DNA of 64,000 nucleotides, taken from Arthrobacter yangruifuii (GTDB taxonomy: Bacteria; Actinomycetota; Actinomycetes; Actinomycetales; Micrococcaceae). Within the stretch, counting starts at the first letter, position 1; each line of letters opens with the position of its first letter. The stretch covers positions 62,001-126,000 of the forward strand of contig NZ_VTFX01000001.1 of assembly GCF_009192775.1 (NCBI RefSeq), written 5' to 3'. The notes beneath the pieces were generated by a model. The model was not told where the DNA came from, did not search any database, and saw only the letters and a program-made list of their open reading frames with translations. Of the stretch, positions 42,388 through 52,235 are shown piece after piece. The position numbers were made by a program, and so were the translations under genes.

Positions 42388-43287
42388 CTAGGGCAGCAGG
42401 GCGTTGTCGATCAGGCGGACCGGCCCCACCCGTGCCGCAAGCAGGGCCAGCGCCGGCCCGGCCAGGGGTTGACCGGCATCCCCGGGAAGCGGTTCGAGGG
42501 TCTGCGGGTCCACCACTTCGAAATAATCCAGTTCCACACCGGGCTGGGCGGAAACGAGTTCGACGGCGGCAGGCAGGTCCAGCGGTTCGCCCGCTGCCGC
42601 ACGGTCCTTCAGCAGCTGCAGTGCCCGGGACAGCACGAGTGCCGCCTGCCGCTGGCCGGCATCTAGGAAACGGTTCCGGCTGGATTCAGCGAGACCGTCC
42701 GCAGCCCGGACAATAGGCACGCCGACCACCTCTACGTTGAAGGACAGGTCCGCGACCATGCGCCGGATGAGGGCTACCTGCTGGGCATCCTTCTGGCCGA
42801 AATAGGCCCGGAACCGCGCCGGAACCGCCGGGGCCGCGAGGTGGAAGAGTTTGGCAACCACGGTGAGTACGCCGTCGAAGTGTCCCGGCCGGACGGCACC
42901 CTCCCATCGGGTTCCCATGGCGCCGGCGCTCACCCGCACCAGCGGAGCTCCGCCGGGGTACATTTCCTCCTCAGACGGGGCGAAGACCAGATCAACGCCG
43001 GCCCGGCCCAGGAGCTCCAGGTCCGCGTCCAGGGTTCGGGGGTACCGCTCCAGGTCAGCCGGATCGTCGAACTGGAGGGGGTTGACGAAGACCGAGGCGG
43101 TGACGACGTCGTTGTCCGCCCGGGCCGCTCCCATCAGGGAGGCATGGCCTTCGTGCAGGGCGCCCATGGTGGGAACCAGTGCGAGGGTGGGGACGCGGGA
43201 GGGATTGCCGGCTGCCGCTTTGTTCAGCAGTTCCGTGGTGGCGGCGCGCAGTTCGGCGGCTGTGGTGACGAGGCGGGGGGTATTCAA
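42388..43287 (-). CDS. panC: Pantoate--beta-alanine ligase
   Basis: A 299-residue enzyme that joins pantoate and beta-alanine with ATP to form pantothenate, the vitamin precursor of CoA. HIGH-type motif in [12 protein letters not shown] (about residue 40), substrate motif [18 protein letters not shown] and [16 protein letters not shown] about 155-170, and [10 protein letters not shown] (KMSKS-equivalent) about 205. The frame starts at a TTG that has AGAAGGAC six bases upstream, so the unusual start codon is probably genuine. It follows the DUF2520 gene, which in many actinobacteria partners panC. Confidence 0.93.
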   Translation of the reverse strand: MNTPRLVTTAAELRAATTELLNKAAAGNPSRVPTLALVPTMGALHEGHASLMGAARADNDVVTASVFVNPLQFDDPADLERYPRTLDADLELLGRAGVDLVFAPSEEEMYPGGAPLVRVSAGAMGTRWEGAVRPGHFDGVLTVVAKLFHLAAPAVPARFRAYFGQKDAQQVALIRRMVADLSFNVEVVGVPIVRAADGLAESSRNRFLDAGQRQAALVLSRALQLLKDRAAAGEPLDLPAAVELVSAQPGVELDYFEVVDPQTLEPLPGDAGQPLAGPALALLAARVGPVRLIDNALLP

Positions 43288-43340
43288 CGCTGTCCTTCTG
43301 CTATCTGTTTCTTTTCGGGGATTTCCGGTTTGCGGAGATG

Positions 43341-44264
43341 TCAGGGGTTCTTGGGGGCCTGCCGCAGGGCAGCCAGGATGGCTTCGCCCTGCTGCGGGGT
43401 CAGCAGTCCGCGGTCCACGGCGCGGGCGGCCGTAGCCGCGGAAAGCGCGGCATAGGCGGCCCGGATGTCTTCCGTCCCGGCGTCCGCGAGGGCACGGGCA
43501 TGGGCGGAAACGGTGCCGACGTCGCCGCGGGCCACCGGCCCGGTAAGTGCGCCCTCCCCGGAGGCGAGGGCGTTTTCGAGCGACGCCCGCATCAGCGGCC
43601 CCAGCAGCCGGTCCGGATGTTCGACACCGAGTCCGGCCAGCAGCTGCGTGGACTGGGAGGCAAGCGTGACCAGATGGTTGGAGGCATGGGCGAGGGCTGC
43701 GTGGTAGAGCACGCGGTCCGCTTCATCAATGACCACCGGCTCGGCACCCATTTCCACCACGAGTGCCTGCGCGATCGGCAGGACGGCAGCGGGGGCGCTG
43801 ATGCCGAAAGAGCAGTCCGCCAGCCGGGTCAGGTCAAGGCTCATCCCGGTGAAGGTCATGGCCGGATGCAGTGCCAGGGGAATGGCGCCCGCTGCCCGGG
43901 CCGGGGCGAGGACTTCGGTGCCGAACCGTCCGGACGTGTGGGCCACGAGCTGGCCGGCCTGCCACGCGCCGGTTTTGGCCAGGCCGGCGACCAGCGGTTC
44001 CAGGGCGTCATCGGGCACGGCGAGCAGGACCAGTTCGGACCGTTCCACAATGTCGGGGATTTCCAGGACGGGTACGCCGGGGAGGAGGTTTTCGGCGCGT
44101 TCGCGGCTGGCATCGGACACCGCGGACACCCCGACGACGGCGTGCTCAGCCGCGCGCAGGGCAGCTCCCAGGACGGCACCGACCCTGCCCGCTCCGATGA
44201 CGCCTACGCCTAGGCGGCCGCGCCGCCGGCGTTCTTCGGCGCCGGGGTTCTCAGCGGTGGTCAT
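43341..44264 (-). CDS. Rossmann-like/DUF2520 dehydrogenase-like protein
   Basis: A 307-residue protein: a Rossmann domain with [17 protein letters not shown] (about residues 20-36), the [14 protein letters not shown] strand, then the helical DUF2520 domain with [20 protein letters not shown]. Genes of this type sit next to panC in many actinobacteria and resemble ketopantoate reductase-like enzymes, so a role in pantothenate synthesis is plausible but not proved. The ATG at 44264 overlaps the stop of the PH-domain gene by 14 bases. The open frame upstream only reads the tandem repeat of that gene in another frame. Confidence 0.85.
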   Translation of the reverse strand: MTTAENPGAEERRRRGRLGVGVIGAGRVGAVLGAALRAAEHAVVGVSAVSDASRERAENLLPGVPVLEIPDIVERSELVLLAVPDDALEPLVAGLAKTGAWQAGQLVAHTSGRFGTEVLAPARAAGAIPLALHPAMTFTGMSLDLTRLADCSFGISAPAAVLPIAQALVVEMGAEPVVIDEADRVLYHAALAHASNHLVTLASQSTQLLAGLGVEHPDRLLGPLMRASLENALASGEGALTGPVARGDVGTVSAHARALADAGTEDIRAAYAALSAATAARAVDRGLLTPQQGEAILAALRQAPKNP

Positions 44265-45882
44265 GGGGTAGTTCCTCCTGGGAGACGGGGGCAGCCGAGG
44301 CGGACTCGGCAGGTTCGGATACGGTGTGGCTGGGTACGGTGTGGCTGGGTACGGCGGGTGCGGGTTCATCGGGGGCGGGTTGCGGCCCGCCGGCCGGGCG
44401 CAGCCATTGCTCGGGCAGGTCACGGCGCCGGGCGGTCCGGGCGCGCAGTGCCTGTTCATCCAGCAGCGCCCGGGCGGTGTCGGCGTCCATTTCCACCACT
44501 CGCGGAGAAACGGGTCCGGGCGTGGAATGCAGGACCAGGTCCGCCAGCCGCTGCCACCGCTGGAGCGGACCCTGCTCCAGGGCGAGGGACTGGGTCCGGC
44601 TATGCGGAATTACTTCGAGCGACCGGCGGAAATAGCCGCGCCGGGCCAGCAGCGCGGTGTCGGTGACCAGGAAGCCGCTCCGGCGCCAGGCCAGCGGTGA
44701 GCGCCACAGCGCGCGCCGGGGTGACACAGTGAACCCCGCATCGGTGCCCGTGCCACTCATGCCTGCAGTGAAGGTGGTGACCGGATCGGACGTGCCCGGA
44801 TCGGGCAGGACCAGGGCCAGCATCCGCAGGACCTCCTCGGGCGTGCCCGCAGGCAGCAGCCGGGTACGGGCGGAGGATTCGCTGCTGGAACCGGCGCCGT
44901 ACCCGGCCACGTTCACCGAGATGGAGTACCAGCCGGTGATCCGCCACAGCGGGGACTGCCGGATCGCCAGCGCCTGGATCCGTCCCGGAGGTACGGTCTG
45001 CGCGCGGGTATCGAGCAGCCCGGACCGGATCCGGATGCCCTCCCTCGACACGGAGGCGCGGAAGTTGAAGCCGGAACTGAACAGGCCCCAGTAGGCGCTG
45101 CCGAACCCGAAGATAATGGGCACCATGGCGGCGATGGAGGCTGCCTCGCCGGTAACGGCCGTGAGGACCGCAACGCCCGCGACGGCCAGCAGTAGGAGGA
45201 GCGTGGTCCCGGACAGCAGCACCGAGGCAATCACCCGCCCCGCTGACAGTGCCAGCACCTCCCGTTCACCCGGCACGGCGTCTCCGCCGGAATCGCCGGA
45301 ATGCCCGGGGCTACGGGCAGCGTCATCCGGTGCCGCTTCTGCTCCGGAGGCATCCTCGAGGATCCGGGCCCGCAGCCGGTGGGCCTCCGGAAGCCTCAGG
45401 AATGCCAGATGGACCGCCGATTCGCCGGCGTCGGCTACCTCGAACCGCAGTTCCGCCAGCCCGAAGATCCGTGCGAGAAGGGGCTGGACAATGTCGATGG
45501 CCTGCACACGGTCCAGCCGGGCCTGCCGCTGGCGGCGCACCACCACGCCCGAATGGACCCGGATGGAGTCAGAGCTGAGCTGGTAGCGGGTGAACCACCA
45601 GGACAGGAAAAAGGCGCCGGCCACCACCAGCAGGGCAATTCCCAGCGCCAGCACCGACCAGAACAATGCCGAGCCGGTAGGCAGGTCCATGCCGTCCCCG
45701 GCGAACCAGGACTCGGCCTGGTTCCGGCCCGCAACGTAGGCCAGGGCCGCCAGTGCCAACCAGCCGCGGACCAGCGGGGAGACGGGGTGCACCCGCTTCC
45801 ACTCCGGTTCCTTCTGCTCCACCGGGTCCAGGCCGCCGGTGCCGGGTTCTTCGCCCTGTTCCCGGGCGGCGCCGGCGGTCAC
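44251..45882 (-). CDS. Large bacterial PH-domain membrane protein (YdbT-like)
   Basis: A 543-residue protein. N-terminal helices about residues 40-60 and 73-96, then a first PH (bPH2) domain with YQLSSDSIRVHSGVVVRR and ARLDRVQAIDIVQPLLARIFGL, a second membrane pair, a second PH domain and a third near the C-terminus (GYFRRSLEVIPHSRTQSL). The tail is Pro/Ser-rich and built from a 15-bp repeat. The GTG overlaps the stop of the short PH gene as GTGA. The pair resembles YdbS-YdbT of Bacillus, which are of unclear, envelope-related function. Confidence 0.85.
   Translation of the reverse strand: MTAGAAREQGEEPGTGGLDPVEQKEPEWKRVHPVSPLVRGWLALAALAYVAGRNQAESWFAGDGMDLPTGSALFWSVLALGIALLVVAGAFFLSWWFTRYQLSSDSIRVHSGVVVRRQRQARLDRVQAIDIVQPLLARIFGLAELRFEVADAGESAVHLAFLRLPEAHRLRARILEDASGAEAAPDDAARSPGHSGDSGGDAVPGEREVLALSAGRVIASVLLSGTTLLLLLAVAGVAVLTAVTGEAASIAAMVPIIFGFGSAYWGLFSSGFNFRASVSREGIRIRSGLLDTRAQTVPPGRIQALAIRQSPLWRITGWYSISVNVAGYGAGSSSESSARTRLLPAGTPEEVLRMLALVLPDPGTSDPVTTFTAGMSGTGTDAGFTVSPRRALWRSPLAWRRSGFLVTDTALLARRGYFRRSLEVIPHSRTQSLALEQGPLQRWQRLADLVLHSTPGPVSPRVVEMDADTARALLDEQALRARTARRRDLPEQWLRPAGGPQPAPDEPAPAVPSHTVPSHTVSEPAESASAAPVSQEELPHDHR
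44320..44349 (-). repeat. 15-bp tandem repeat in the PH-domain gene tail
   Basis: TACGGTGTGGCTGGG occurs twice in succession with part of a third copy. It stays in frame and encodes repeated PSHTV units in the C-terminal tail. Copy-number change would only lengthen or shorten a disordered end. Confidence 0.8.
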
Positions 45883-46391
45883 AGGCCTGCCAGCTGCGCT
45901 TCGCCGCGGGCAGACAGATGCTCCCGCAGCCGGGCGCCCTCTTCGGCGGGCAGTCCGGCGAGGCCGGCGTTTGTTCCGGGGGCGGCCGTATGGAGTTTCA
46001 GGGTGCACAGACCGAAGGCGCGTTCCAGGGGCCCCACGGCCACATCCACGTACTGCATCCGGCCGTAGGGGACCACCAGGGTGCGCTGGAAAAAGATGCC
46101 CCGGCGAAGCAGCAGGTCCTCATGGCGTTCGGCATAGCCGATGGCCCGGACCTGGCGGGGTAGCAGGAGCCCGCGCCAAAGCAGGGTCACGGCAAAGAAC
46201 ACCGGCAGTCCCCAGGCCAGCCAGGCCGGATATCCGGGCCAGATTCCGGTGAGGCGAAGCACCAGCGGAAGCCCGGTGACCAGCAGCGTGATCACGGTTT
46301 CAATGCCCCAGCTCAGCTGCCGCAGCCGCAGGTACTTCGGGGAGACGCGCTGCCATTGCACCGCGGTGGGGTCAATTGCCTCGCTAGGCAT
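45879..46391 (-). CDS. Short PH-domain membrane protein (YdbS-like)
   Basis: A 170-residue protein with two adjacent membrane helices (about 29-48 and 54-72) and one bPH2 domain (GYAERHEDLLLRRGIFFQRTLV, then VPYGRMQYVDVAVGPLERAFGL). It is the smaller partner of the large PH-domain protein: stop and start overlap by four bases. Its own ATG overlaps the DUF3180 gene by eight bases. Confidence 0.87.
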   Translation of the reverse strand: MPSEAIDPTAVQWQRVSPKYLRLRQLSWGIETVITLLVTGLPLVLRLTGIWPGYPAWLAWGLPVFFAVTLLWRGLLLPRQVRAIGYAERHEDLLLRRGIFFQRTLVVPYGRMQYVDVAVGPLERAFGLCTLKLHTAAPGTNAGLAGLPAEEGARLREHLSARGEAQLAGL

Positions 46392-46866
46392 ACTCTCCTC
46401 CGTTTCCGGGCCCGGTGCCGTCCTTGTCCTCGGGCGGCAGTTTACAGAACCGCTCCACGGTAAGTCCCGCGGCGATCATCAGGATTCCGCCGGCGCTCAA
46501 CGCCAGGGAGGACCAGGTGGCGGGGTGGCCGGGGCGCAGCGACCACAGCGGCACCTGGGTGAGGAAGACGGCGGCGTGCCAGCCCAGCAGCAGGGCGCCG
46601 GCGTAGGCCAGGGCCTGCGCCAGGACAACCGTGCGGGCGGCGGCAATCGGATTCAGTTCCCGGTCCCGCCGGCCGTTGCGCCAGCGGCGCACCCGCAGTC
46701 CGAGGACAAGGGTGGCTCCGGTCACGAGGATGATGGCAGCCAGCGCCACCGGGCTCAGCACGGGTGCGGGGTAGCCGTTGTCCGTCAGGATCGAGTTTGC
46801 GGCCCAGCCCACCAGACCGGCGGCAAGGCCGATGACGGCCAGCCACCGGTAGCGGATGGTGCTCAC
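46384..46866 (-). CDS. DUF3180 membrane protein
   Basis: A 160-residue protein with four hydrophobic segments (IRYRWLAVIGLAAGLVGWA, then LSPVALAAIILVTGATLVLG, VVLAQALAYAGALLLGW and WSSLALSAGGILMIAAGLTV). Found right after folK in many actinobacteria and of unknown function. GTG start with GGAGAG about eight bases upstream, four bases after the folK stop. Confidence 0.85.
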   Translation of the reverse strand: MSTIRYRWLAVIGLAAGLVGWAANSILTDNGYPAPVLSPVALAAIILVTGATLVLGLRVRRWRNGRRDRELNPIAAARTVVLAQALAYAGALLLGWHAAVFLTQVPLWSLRPGHPATWSSLALSAGGILMIAAGLTVERFCKLPPEDKDGTGPGNGGEYA

Positions 46867-46870
46867 GGGC

Positions 46871-47362
46871 TCACTCTCCTTCGAAGATTTCGAGTCCGGG
46901 AAGGTCATCGGCACGGGCAGCCAGCTCGGCCACGGGGTCCGGTCCCAGGCGTGCTTCCGGTTCCATCCAGGCCCAGGGCTGCAGGACGAAGGCCCGGGTT
47001 GCTGCCCGGGGGTGCGGGATGGTGAGGTCCTCATCCTCCAGGCGCAGATCCCCGTAGGTGATGATGTCGACGTCGAGGGTCCTCGGACCCCATCGGACAA
47101 TGCGTTCGCGGTGGTGGCGGGCCTCAACTGCCTGGCAGTGCGCCAGCAGGGCGTACGGTTCCAGCTCGGTTTCGATCGCTACCACCAGGTTGAGGTAGTC
47201 GGGCTGTTCCGGCCCGCCGACCGGGCGGGTGCGGACAACGGGGGAAACCGCACTGAGCCGCACCTGCGGGTGGTCGGCCAGATCGGCCACCGCAGTGGAG
47301 AGGGTGTCCCGGCTCTCGCCCAGGTTGCTGCCAAGGGCGAGGATGCAGTGCGCGGCGCTCAT
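46871..47362 (-). CDS. folK: 2-amino-4-hydroxy-6-hydroxymethyldihydropteridine pyrophosphokinase
   Basis: A 163-residue enzyme that transfers pyrophosphate from ATP to the pterin before FolP joins it to p-aminobenzoate. Motifs ALGSNLGESRDTL (about 10-22), the pterin-site VGGPEQPDYLN, WGPRTLDVDIITYGD (about 89-103) and IPHPRAATRAFVLQPW. Its ATG overlaps the folB stop (ATGA). Confidence 0.95.
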   Translation of the reverse strand: MSAAHCILALGSNLGESRDTLSTAVADLADHPQVRLSAVSPVVRTRPVGGPEQPDYLNLVVAIETELEPYALLAHCQAVEARHHRERIVRWGPRTLDVDIITYGDLRLEDEDLTIPHPRAATRAFVLQPWAWMEPEARLGPDPVAELAARADDLPGLEIFEGE

Positions 47363-47769
47363 GCGCGCTCCCGGTGGAGGGTGACCGCAACGTCGCCGAA
47401 TGCCACCGTGATGGGTGCCTTCGGCTTGTGCACCGTGACCTGGACGGCAGTCAGGACGGAAAAGCCGGCCAGGACGGCGTCGGCGATCCGGCCTGCCAGC
47501 GCTTCGATCAGGTTCAGCGGTTCGCCCGTGATGGCCTGCACCACCTGTTCGGCAACCTCGCCGTAATGCGCGGTCAGCGTCAGGTCATCGGTGGCCGCGG
47601 CCGGTCCCAGGTCAGTGAACAGGACCAAATCCACGATGAAGGGTTGTCCGTCGCGGCGCTCCTCGGGGAACACGCCGTGGTAGCCCGTAGCGGTGATGCC
47701 GGTCAGGGTGATCCGATCCCTGACGGCTGTCCCGCCGGTGACGGTGCCGGAAACTGCGGTGCTCGGCAT
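47359..47769 (-). CDS. folB: Dihydroneopterin aldolase
   Basis: A 136-residue enzyme that splits dihydroneopterin to hydroxymethyldihydropterin and glycolaldehyde. ITATGYHGVFPEERRDGQPF about residues 24-43, the LTAHYGEVAEQV tyrosine/glutamate segment, LNLIEALAGRIAD with the active-site glutamate and a late VHKPKAPI lysine. The first 15 residues are an unusual Thr/Gly-rich extension. The ATG lies four bases from the folP stop. Confidence 0.94.
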   Translation of the reverse strand: MPSTAVSGTVTGGTAVRDRITLTGITATGYHGVFPEERRDGQPFIVDLVLFTDLGPAAATDDLTLTAHYGEVAEQVVQAITGEPLNLIEALAGRIADAVLAGFSVLTAVQVTVHKPKAPITVAFGDVAVTLHRERA

Positions 47770-47773
47770 CTGC

Positions 47774-48679
47774 CTACCCTTTCCAGGCTGCGGTGACTTT
47801 GACGGCGTCGAGGCTGGCCGGGACGTTGTGCACCCGCACCGCCCAGACGCCGGCGGAGGCCGCCAGCGCCGATACGGCGACCGTCGCGTTGTCGCGTTCC
47901 AGCGGCTGGGCGGCCTTCCCGTAGCTGGTGAGCAGGGAACCGAGGAAGCGCTTGCGGGATGCCCCGATGAGCACGCGGTGGCCCAGGGCGGCAATCCGGT
48001 CAATGCCGCGCAGCAGCTGCCAGTTCTGCTCGGCATTCTTGGAGAAACCCAGCCCCGGATCAAGGATGATCTGTTCCGGTGCGGCGCCGGCGGCGTAGAA
48101 CCGGTCGCGGATCTTCACCAGTTCCTCGGCCACCTCTTCGACGACGTCGGTGTAGCTGGCGTTGGGGTCATTGCTGCGGACGTTGCCGCGGCTGTGCATG
48201 AGGATGTAGGAAACGCCCGTACGGGCAACGAGCCCCGGCATGTCCGGATCCGTTTCCGTACCCGACACGTCATTGATGACCGCGGCGCCGGCGGCAACGG
48301 CCTTTTCCGCCGTGGCAGCGTTCATGGTGTCGATGCTGACGAGGGCGCCTGCGCGGACGAGCGCCTCGACCACGGGAAGGACCCGGGCCTGCTCCTCCTC
48401 CGGGGAGACACGGACGGCGTCGGGCCGCGTGGACTCGCCCCCGACGTCGATGATGTCCGCGCCTTCGTAGTGCATCTTCAGCCCCGCCCGGATCGCCGCG
48501 TCAGTGTCGGCGAACCGGCCGCCGTCGCTGAAGGAATCCGGGGTGACATTGAGGACGCCCATGACCAGGGTGCGGTCGGCGGGAAGGTCGGCGAAGGTGC
48601 GTGCTTTGCGGGCCGGCCGGACCACCGGAAGCGGTGACGTTGCGGGTCCGGTGCCGGGTGCGGCAGCGAGTGAATCCAT
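47774..48679 (-). CDS. folP: Dihydropteroate synthase
   Basis: A 301-residue TIM-barrel enzyme, the target of sulfonamides. VMGVLNVTPDSFSDGGRF about residues 40-57 binds the pyrophosphate, IIDVGGESTRPDA about 76-88 contains the mobile loop, and ILDPGLGFSKN plus LIGASRKRFLGSL complete the pterin site. The N-terminal 30 residues are extra. It lies eight bases from the folE stop. Confidence 0.96.
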   Translation of the reverse strand: MDSLAAAPGTGPATSPLPVVRPARKARTFADLPADRTLVMGVLNVTPDSFSDGGRFADTDAAIRAGLKMHYEGADIIDVGGESTRPDAVRVSPEEEQARVLPVVEALVRAGALVSIDTMNAATAEKAVAAGAAVINDVSGTETDPDMPGLVARTGVSYILMHSRGNVRSNDPNASYTDVVEEVAEELVKIRDRFYAAGAAPEQIILDPGLGFSKNAEQNWQLLRGIDRIAALGHRVLIGASRKRFLGSLLTSYGKAAQPLERDNATVAVSALAASAGVWAVRVHNVPASLDAVKVTAAWKG

Positions 48680-48686
48680 GGTGGTC

Positions 48687-49298
48687 CTATCGTCCGAGTA
48701 TCAGGCTCATTGCTTCTGCACGGGTCGCGGTCTCGCGTAGCTGGCCGCGAACCGCCGAGGTCACGGTCTTGGCTCCCGGCTTGCGCACCCCGCGCATCGA
48801 CATGCACAGGTGCTCGCATTCAATAACAACTATGGCACCGCGGGGGGAAAGATTAGTCATCAGTGCGTCCACGATCTGGGTGGTCAGCCGTTCCTGGACC
48901 TGGGGGCGGCGGGCGTAGACGTCCACCAGCCGGGCGAGCTTCGACAGCCCGGTCACCTTCCCCTCGTGTGAGGGGATATAGCCAATGTGCGCGCTGCCGT
49001 GGAACGGCACCAGATGGTGTTCGCAGGTGGAGTAGAAGGGAATGTCCTTCACCAGGACCATTTCCTCATGATCCAGGTCAAAGGTCGTCGCCAGCAGATC
49101 CGAGGGGCTCTGGTGCAGCCCGGCAAAGATTTCCGTGTAGGACTTCGCCACCCGACTGGGGGTTTCCCTTAAACCGTCACGGTCCGGGTCCTCCCCGATA
49201 GCGAGGAGGATTTCCCGGACCGCACGTTCAATCCTTGGCTGATCCACCGGCGAATCCGCTGCGGCGCGGGTCAATAGGTCGTCATCGAAATCCGTCAC
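48687..49298 (-). CDS. folE: GTP cyclohydrolase I
   Basis: A 203-residue enzyme, first step of folate synthesis. Zinc ligands lie in [12 protein letters not shown] (about residue 91) and [16 protein letters not shown] (about 160-175). The GTG start begins VTDFDDDLL. First folate gene of the run folE-folP-folB-folK; together the four supply the pterin branch, with only the phosphatase step missing. Confidence 0.96.
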   Translation of the reverse strand: MTDFDDDLLTRAAADSPVDQPRIERAVREILLAIGEDPDRDGLRETPSRVAKSYTEIFAGLHQSPSDLLATTFDLDHEEMVLVKDIPFYSTCEHHLVPFHGSAHIGYIPSHEGKVTGLSKLARLVDVYARRPQVQERLTTQIVDALMTNLSPRGAIVVIECEHLCMSMRGVRKPGAKTVTSAVRGQLRETATRAEAMSLILGR

Positions 49299-49339
49299 TG
49301 GTCGATCCTACCGCGCCGGGACTTTGTTCCCGGGCCGCA

Positions 49340-49364
49340 GCGGGCGGCCGGCCGGGCCGCCCGC
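49340..49364 (-). terminator. Hairpin after ftsH
   Basis: GCGGGCGGCC and its exact complement with a five-base loop, seven bases after the ftsH stop on the minus strand. There is no T-tract, so read-through into the folate genes is likely. Confidence 0.6.
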
Positions 49365-49370
49365 AGCCTA

Positions 49371-51458
49371 CTACTCTGCTGCCGGGGTGCCGCTGCCGGA
49401 AGCATCGTCCCGGCCGGAGTGCGTGCCGTTGCCGCTGCTGCGGGGCAGCCCGTTCCCGGAGACGTCGAAGTCCTGCGGAAGATCGGCGTCGGCAATCTGG
49501 TCCTGGGGGGCAACCGAGGCCGGATCCGGGGCACCGAGTTCCTTGGCTTCGCGCCGTTCCTTCGGGGACACCACGGGCGGGATGCTGTGCACGGGGCGGG
49601 TGGGCTTGGACAGCCAGACCTCCCGCACGTCGCGCTTGCGGACGTCGGAAAAGACCTCCGCGATCTCCGCCTGGTTCAGCGTCTCGCGTTCGAGCAGCTC
49701 CAGGGCCAGGCGGTCCAGGACGTCACGGTTCTCCGTGAGGATCTGGTAGGCCTCGTCATGGGCGTTGTCCAGCAGGCGCCGGACTTCCTCGTCCACCACG
49801 TAGGCCACCTGGTCGGAGTAGTTCCGTTCCTGGCTCATGTCCCTGCCCAGGAACGGTTCCCCGCCGCCGGAGCCCAGCTTCACGGAGCCGATCCGTTCGC
49901 TCATGCCGTACTGGGTGACCATCTTGCGGGCGGTGGAGGTGGCCTTCTCGATGTCATTCGAGGCACCGGTGGAGGGATCGTGGAACACGATTTCCTCAGC
50001 CACCCGGCCGCCCATGGCGTAGGCCAGCTGGTCCAGAAGTTCGTTGCGGGTGATCGAGTACTTGTCATCCTGCGGCAGGACCATGGTGTAGCCCAGGGCA
50101 CGGCCGCGCGGCAGGATGGTCACCTTCGTGACGGGATCCGTGTTCCGCAGCGCCGCGGCCACCAACGCGTGGCCGCCTTCATGGTAGGCAGTGATCTTGC
50201 GTTCGAGTTCCTTCATGACACGGCTGCGCTTCTGCGGCCCGGCGACCACGCGGTCGATGGCCTCGTCCAGGGCGCGGTCGTCAATCAGGTCGGCATTGGA
50301 CCGTGCGGTCAGCAGTGCCGCCTCGTTGAGCACGTTGGCCAGGTCCGCACCGGTGAAGCCCGGAGTCTTCCGGGCAACGGTTTCGAGGTCGACGCCGGGG
50401 GCCATCGGCTTGCCCTTGGCATGGACCTGGAGGATGTGCAGGCGGCCCTGCATATCCGGGGCTTCCACACCGATCTGGCGGTCGAAGCGGCCGGGACGCA
50501 GCAGTGCCGGGTCAAGGACGTCGGGCCGGTTGGTGGCGGCGATCAGGATGACGTTGGTGTTGCCGTCAAAGCCGTCCATTTCCACCAGCAGCTGGTTCAG
50601 CGTCTGCTCGCGTTCGTCGTTGCCGCCGCCCACGCCCGCTCCGCGGTGGCGGCCGACGGCGTCGATCTCGTCCACGAAGATGATGGCCGGTGCGTTGGAC
50701 TTGGCCTGCTCGAAGAGGTCGCGGACACGGGAGGCGCCCACGCCGACGAACATTTCCACGAAGTCCGAGCCGGAGATGGAGTAGAAGGGCACGCCTGCCT
50801 CGCCGGCAACCGCGCGCGCCAGCAGGGTCTTACCGGTGCCGGGAGGGCCGTACAGCAGCACGCCCTTGGGGATCTTGGCGCCCACGGCCTGGAACTTGCC
50901 CGGATCCTGCAGGAACTCCTTGATCTCGTGGAGCTCTTCAACGGCCTCGTCGGCGCCGGCGACGTCGTCGAAGGTAACCTGCGGCATGTCCTTGTTGGTC
51001 AGCTTCGCCTTGGACTTGCCGAACTTCATGACCTGCGAGCCGCCGCCCTGCATGCGCGACATCAGGAACCAGAAAATCAGGCCGATGATGATGAACGGCA
51101 GGAACAGGCCCAGGAAGCTGGTGAACCAGTTGGTCTGCACCGGCTGGTCAGTGTAGTTCGCACCGGAATCGTTGACGGCCTGGACTATTTCCTCGCCGCG
51201 CGCAGTGCTGAAGTAGAACTGGACGTCACTGGTGCCCTGGTCCTTGGCTGCGTCGTCCTTGAGGGTCAGATCGACCCGCTGCTCGCCGTCGAAAATCTTG
51301 GCTTGCGTCACGTCCGGGCCGTTGAGCAGCTCCAGGCCTTCCTTGGTGTCCACCTGCTTGGCGGCGCCGCCGGAAAGGCTCGGGATGATGATCAAGAGAG
51401 CCGCCAACGCCAGCGCGATCCAAATGAGCGGGCCTTTGAAGAAGTTCTTGGATTTCAT
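49371..51458 (-). CDS. ftsH: ATP-dependent zinc metalloprotease FtsH
   Basis: A 695-residue membrane-bound AAA+ protease for quality control of membrane proteins. Two membrane helices (about 10-29 and 112-133) flank an extracytoplasmic loop. The AAA+ domain has Walker A GPPGTGKT at 204-211, Walker [12 protein letters not shown] and the second region of homology RPGRFDRQI. The zinc site HEGGH is at 426-430. The C-terminus has a Ser/Gly-rich tail. It lies 188 bases after hpt; this spacer probably has its own promoter, which I cannot place. Confidence 0.97.
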   Translation of the reverse strand: MKSKNFFKGPLIWIALALAALLIIIPSLSGGAAKQVDTKEGLELLNGPDVTQAKIFDGEQRVDLTLKDDAAKDQGTSDVQFYFSTARGEEIVQAVNDSGANYTDQPVQTNWFTSFLGLFLPFIIIGLIFWFLMSRMQGGGSQVMKFGKSKAKLTNKDMPQVTFDDVAGADEAVEELHEIKEFLQDPGKFQAVGAKIPKGVLLYGPPGTGKTLLARAVAGEAGVPFYSISGSDFVEMFVGVGASRVRDLFEQAKSNAPAIIFVDEIDAVGRHRGAGVGGGNDEREQTLNQLLVEMDGFDGNTNVILIAATNRPDVLDPALLRPGRFDRQIGVEAPDMQGRLHILQVHAKGKPMAPGVDLETVARKTPGFTGADLANVLNEAALLTARSNADLIDDRALDEAIDRVVAGPQKRSRVMKELERKITAYHEGGHALVAAALRNTDPVTKVTILPRGRALGYTMVLPQDDKYSITRNELLDQLAYAMGGRVAEEIVFHDPSTGASNDIEKATSTARKMVTQYGMSERIGSVKLGSGGGEPFLGRDMSQERNYSDQVAYVVDEEVRRLLDNAHDEAYQILTENRDVLDRLALELLERETLNQAEIAEVFSDVRKRDVREVWLSKPTRPVHSIPPVVSPKERREAKELGAPDPASVAPQDQIADADLPQDFDVSGNGLPRSSGNGTHSGRDDASGSGTPAAE

Positions 51459-51646
51459 TCGTCGTCAGGGCTAATGCCCCGTCCCTCCTGGTCAACCACT
51501 GGTGTGCGCGGAATTTACCTACTAGCTATACACGGTCCCCCAGAAGAACACGGTCCGGGGAAGGGATAAGTTCCCTCAGGGCGTAGAGCGTGGTGTCCGT
51601 AACAGTTCCCCCGGAAAGGGGACGGGGAGGAACGGGGCGGCAGCCG

Positions 51647-52198
51647 TTATTCGTAAACGTGCGGCGCCAGGGTGCCGATGAAGTCCAGGTTGCGGTAGCG
51701 CTCGGCAAAGTCGAGGCCGAAACCGACCACAAACTCGTTGGGGATTTCATAACCGACGTACTTAACGTCGATTTCCACCTTGGCGGCATCCGGCTTGCGC
51801 AGCAGGGTGCAGATTTCCACACTGGCCGGGCCGCGGGATTCCAGGTTGGTGCGCAGCCAGGACAGCGTCAGGCCGGAGTCGATGATGTCCTCGACAATCA
51901 GCACGTGCTTGCCGAGCAGGTCCGTCTCGAGGTCCTTGAGGATGCGCACGACGCCGGAGGACTGGGTTCCGGAGCCGTAGGAGGACACCGCCATCCAGTC
52001 CATGGTGACGTGGCTGTGCAGTGCGCGGGAGAGGTCTGCCATCACCATGACGGCGCCCTTAAGCACGCCGACAAGGAGGACGTCGCGGCCGGCGTAGTCG
52101 CGGTCAATTTCCGCCGCCAGTTCGTTGATCCGGGTTTGGATCTGTTCCTTGGTGTAGAGAACGTGCTTGAGATCTGACTGGACGTCGTGTGAATCCAC
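51647..52198 (-). CDS. hpt: Hypoxanthine phosphoribosyltransferase
   Basis: A 183-residue purine-salvage enzyme: hypoxanthine or guanine plus PRPP to IMP or GMP. The PRPP loop [14 protein letters not shown] is at about 99-112, [14 protein letters not shown] lies near 43-56, and the late [18 protein letters not shown] binds the purine. The GTG start ([10 protein letters not shown]) is chosen over a longer frame that runs into tilS. It is 37 bases after the tilS stop, an arrangement conserved in actinobacteria. Confidence 0.96.
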   Translation of the reverse strand: MDSHDVQSDLKHVLYTKEQIQTRINELAAEIDRDYAGRDVLLVGVLKGAVMVMADLSRALHSHVTMDWMAVSSYGSGTQSSGVVRILKDLETDLLGKHVLIVEDIIDSGLTLSWLRTNLESRGPASVEICTLLRKPDAAKVEIDVKYVGYEIPNEFVVGFGLDFAERYRNLDFIGTLAPHVYE

Positions 52199-52235
52199 GA
52201 ATGACTCCCGGGTGCGAAGTGTTGCAGCTTGGATG

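Noticed and set aside
44265-44459. Upstream extension of the DUF2520 frame with repeated PYPAT units
   Set aside because: The repeat is the tandem 15-bp unit of the PH-domain gene read in another frame. The ATG at 44264 matches the family start.
49419-51569. A 716-codon open frame on the plus strand
   Set aside because: It is opposite ftsH. The long frame reflects the third-position GC of ftsH, not a gene.
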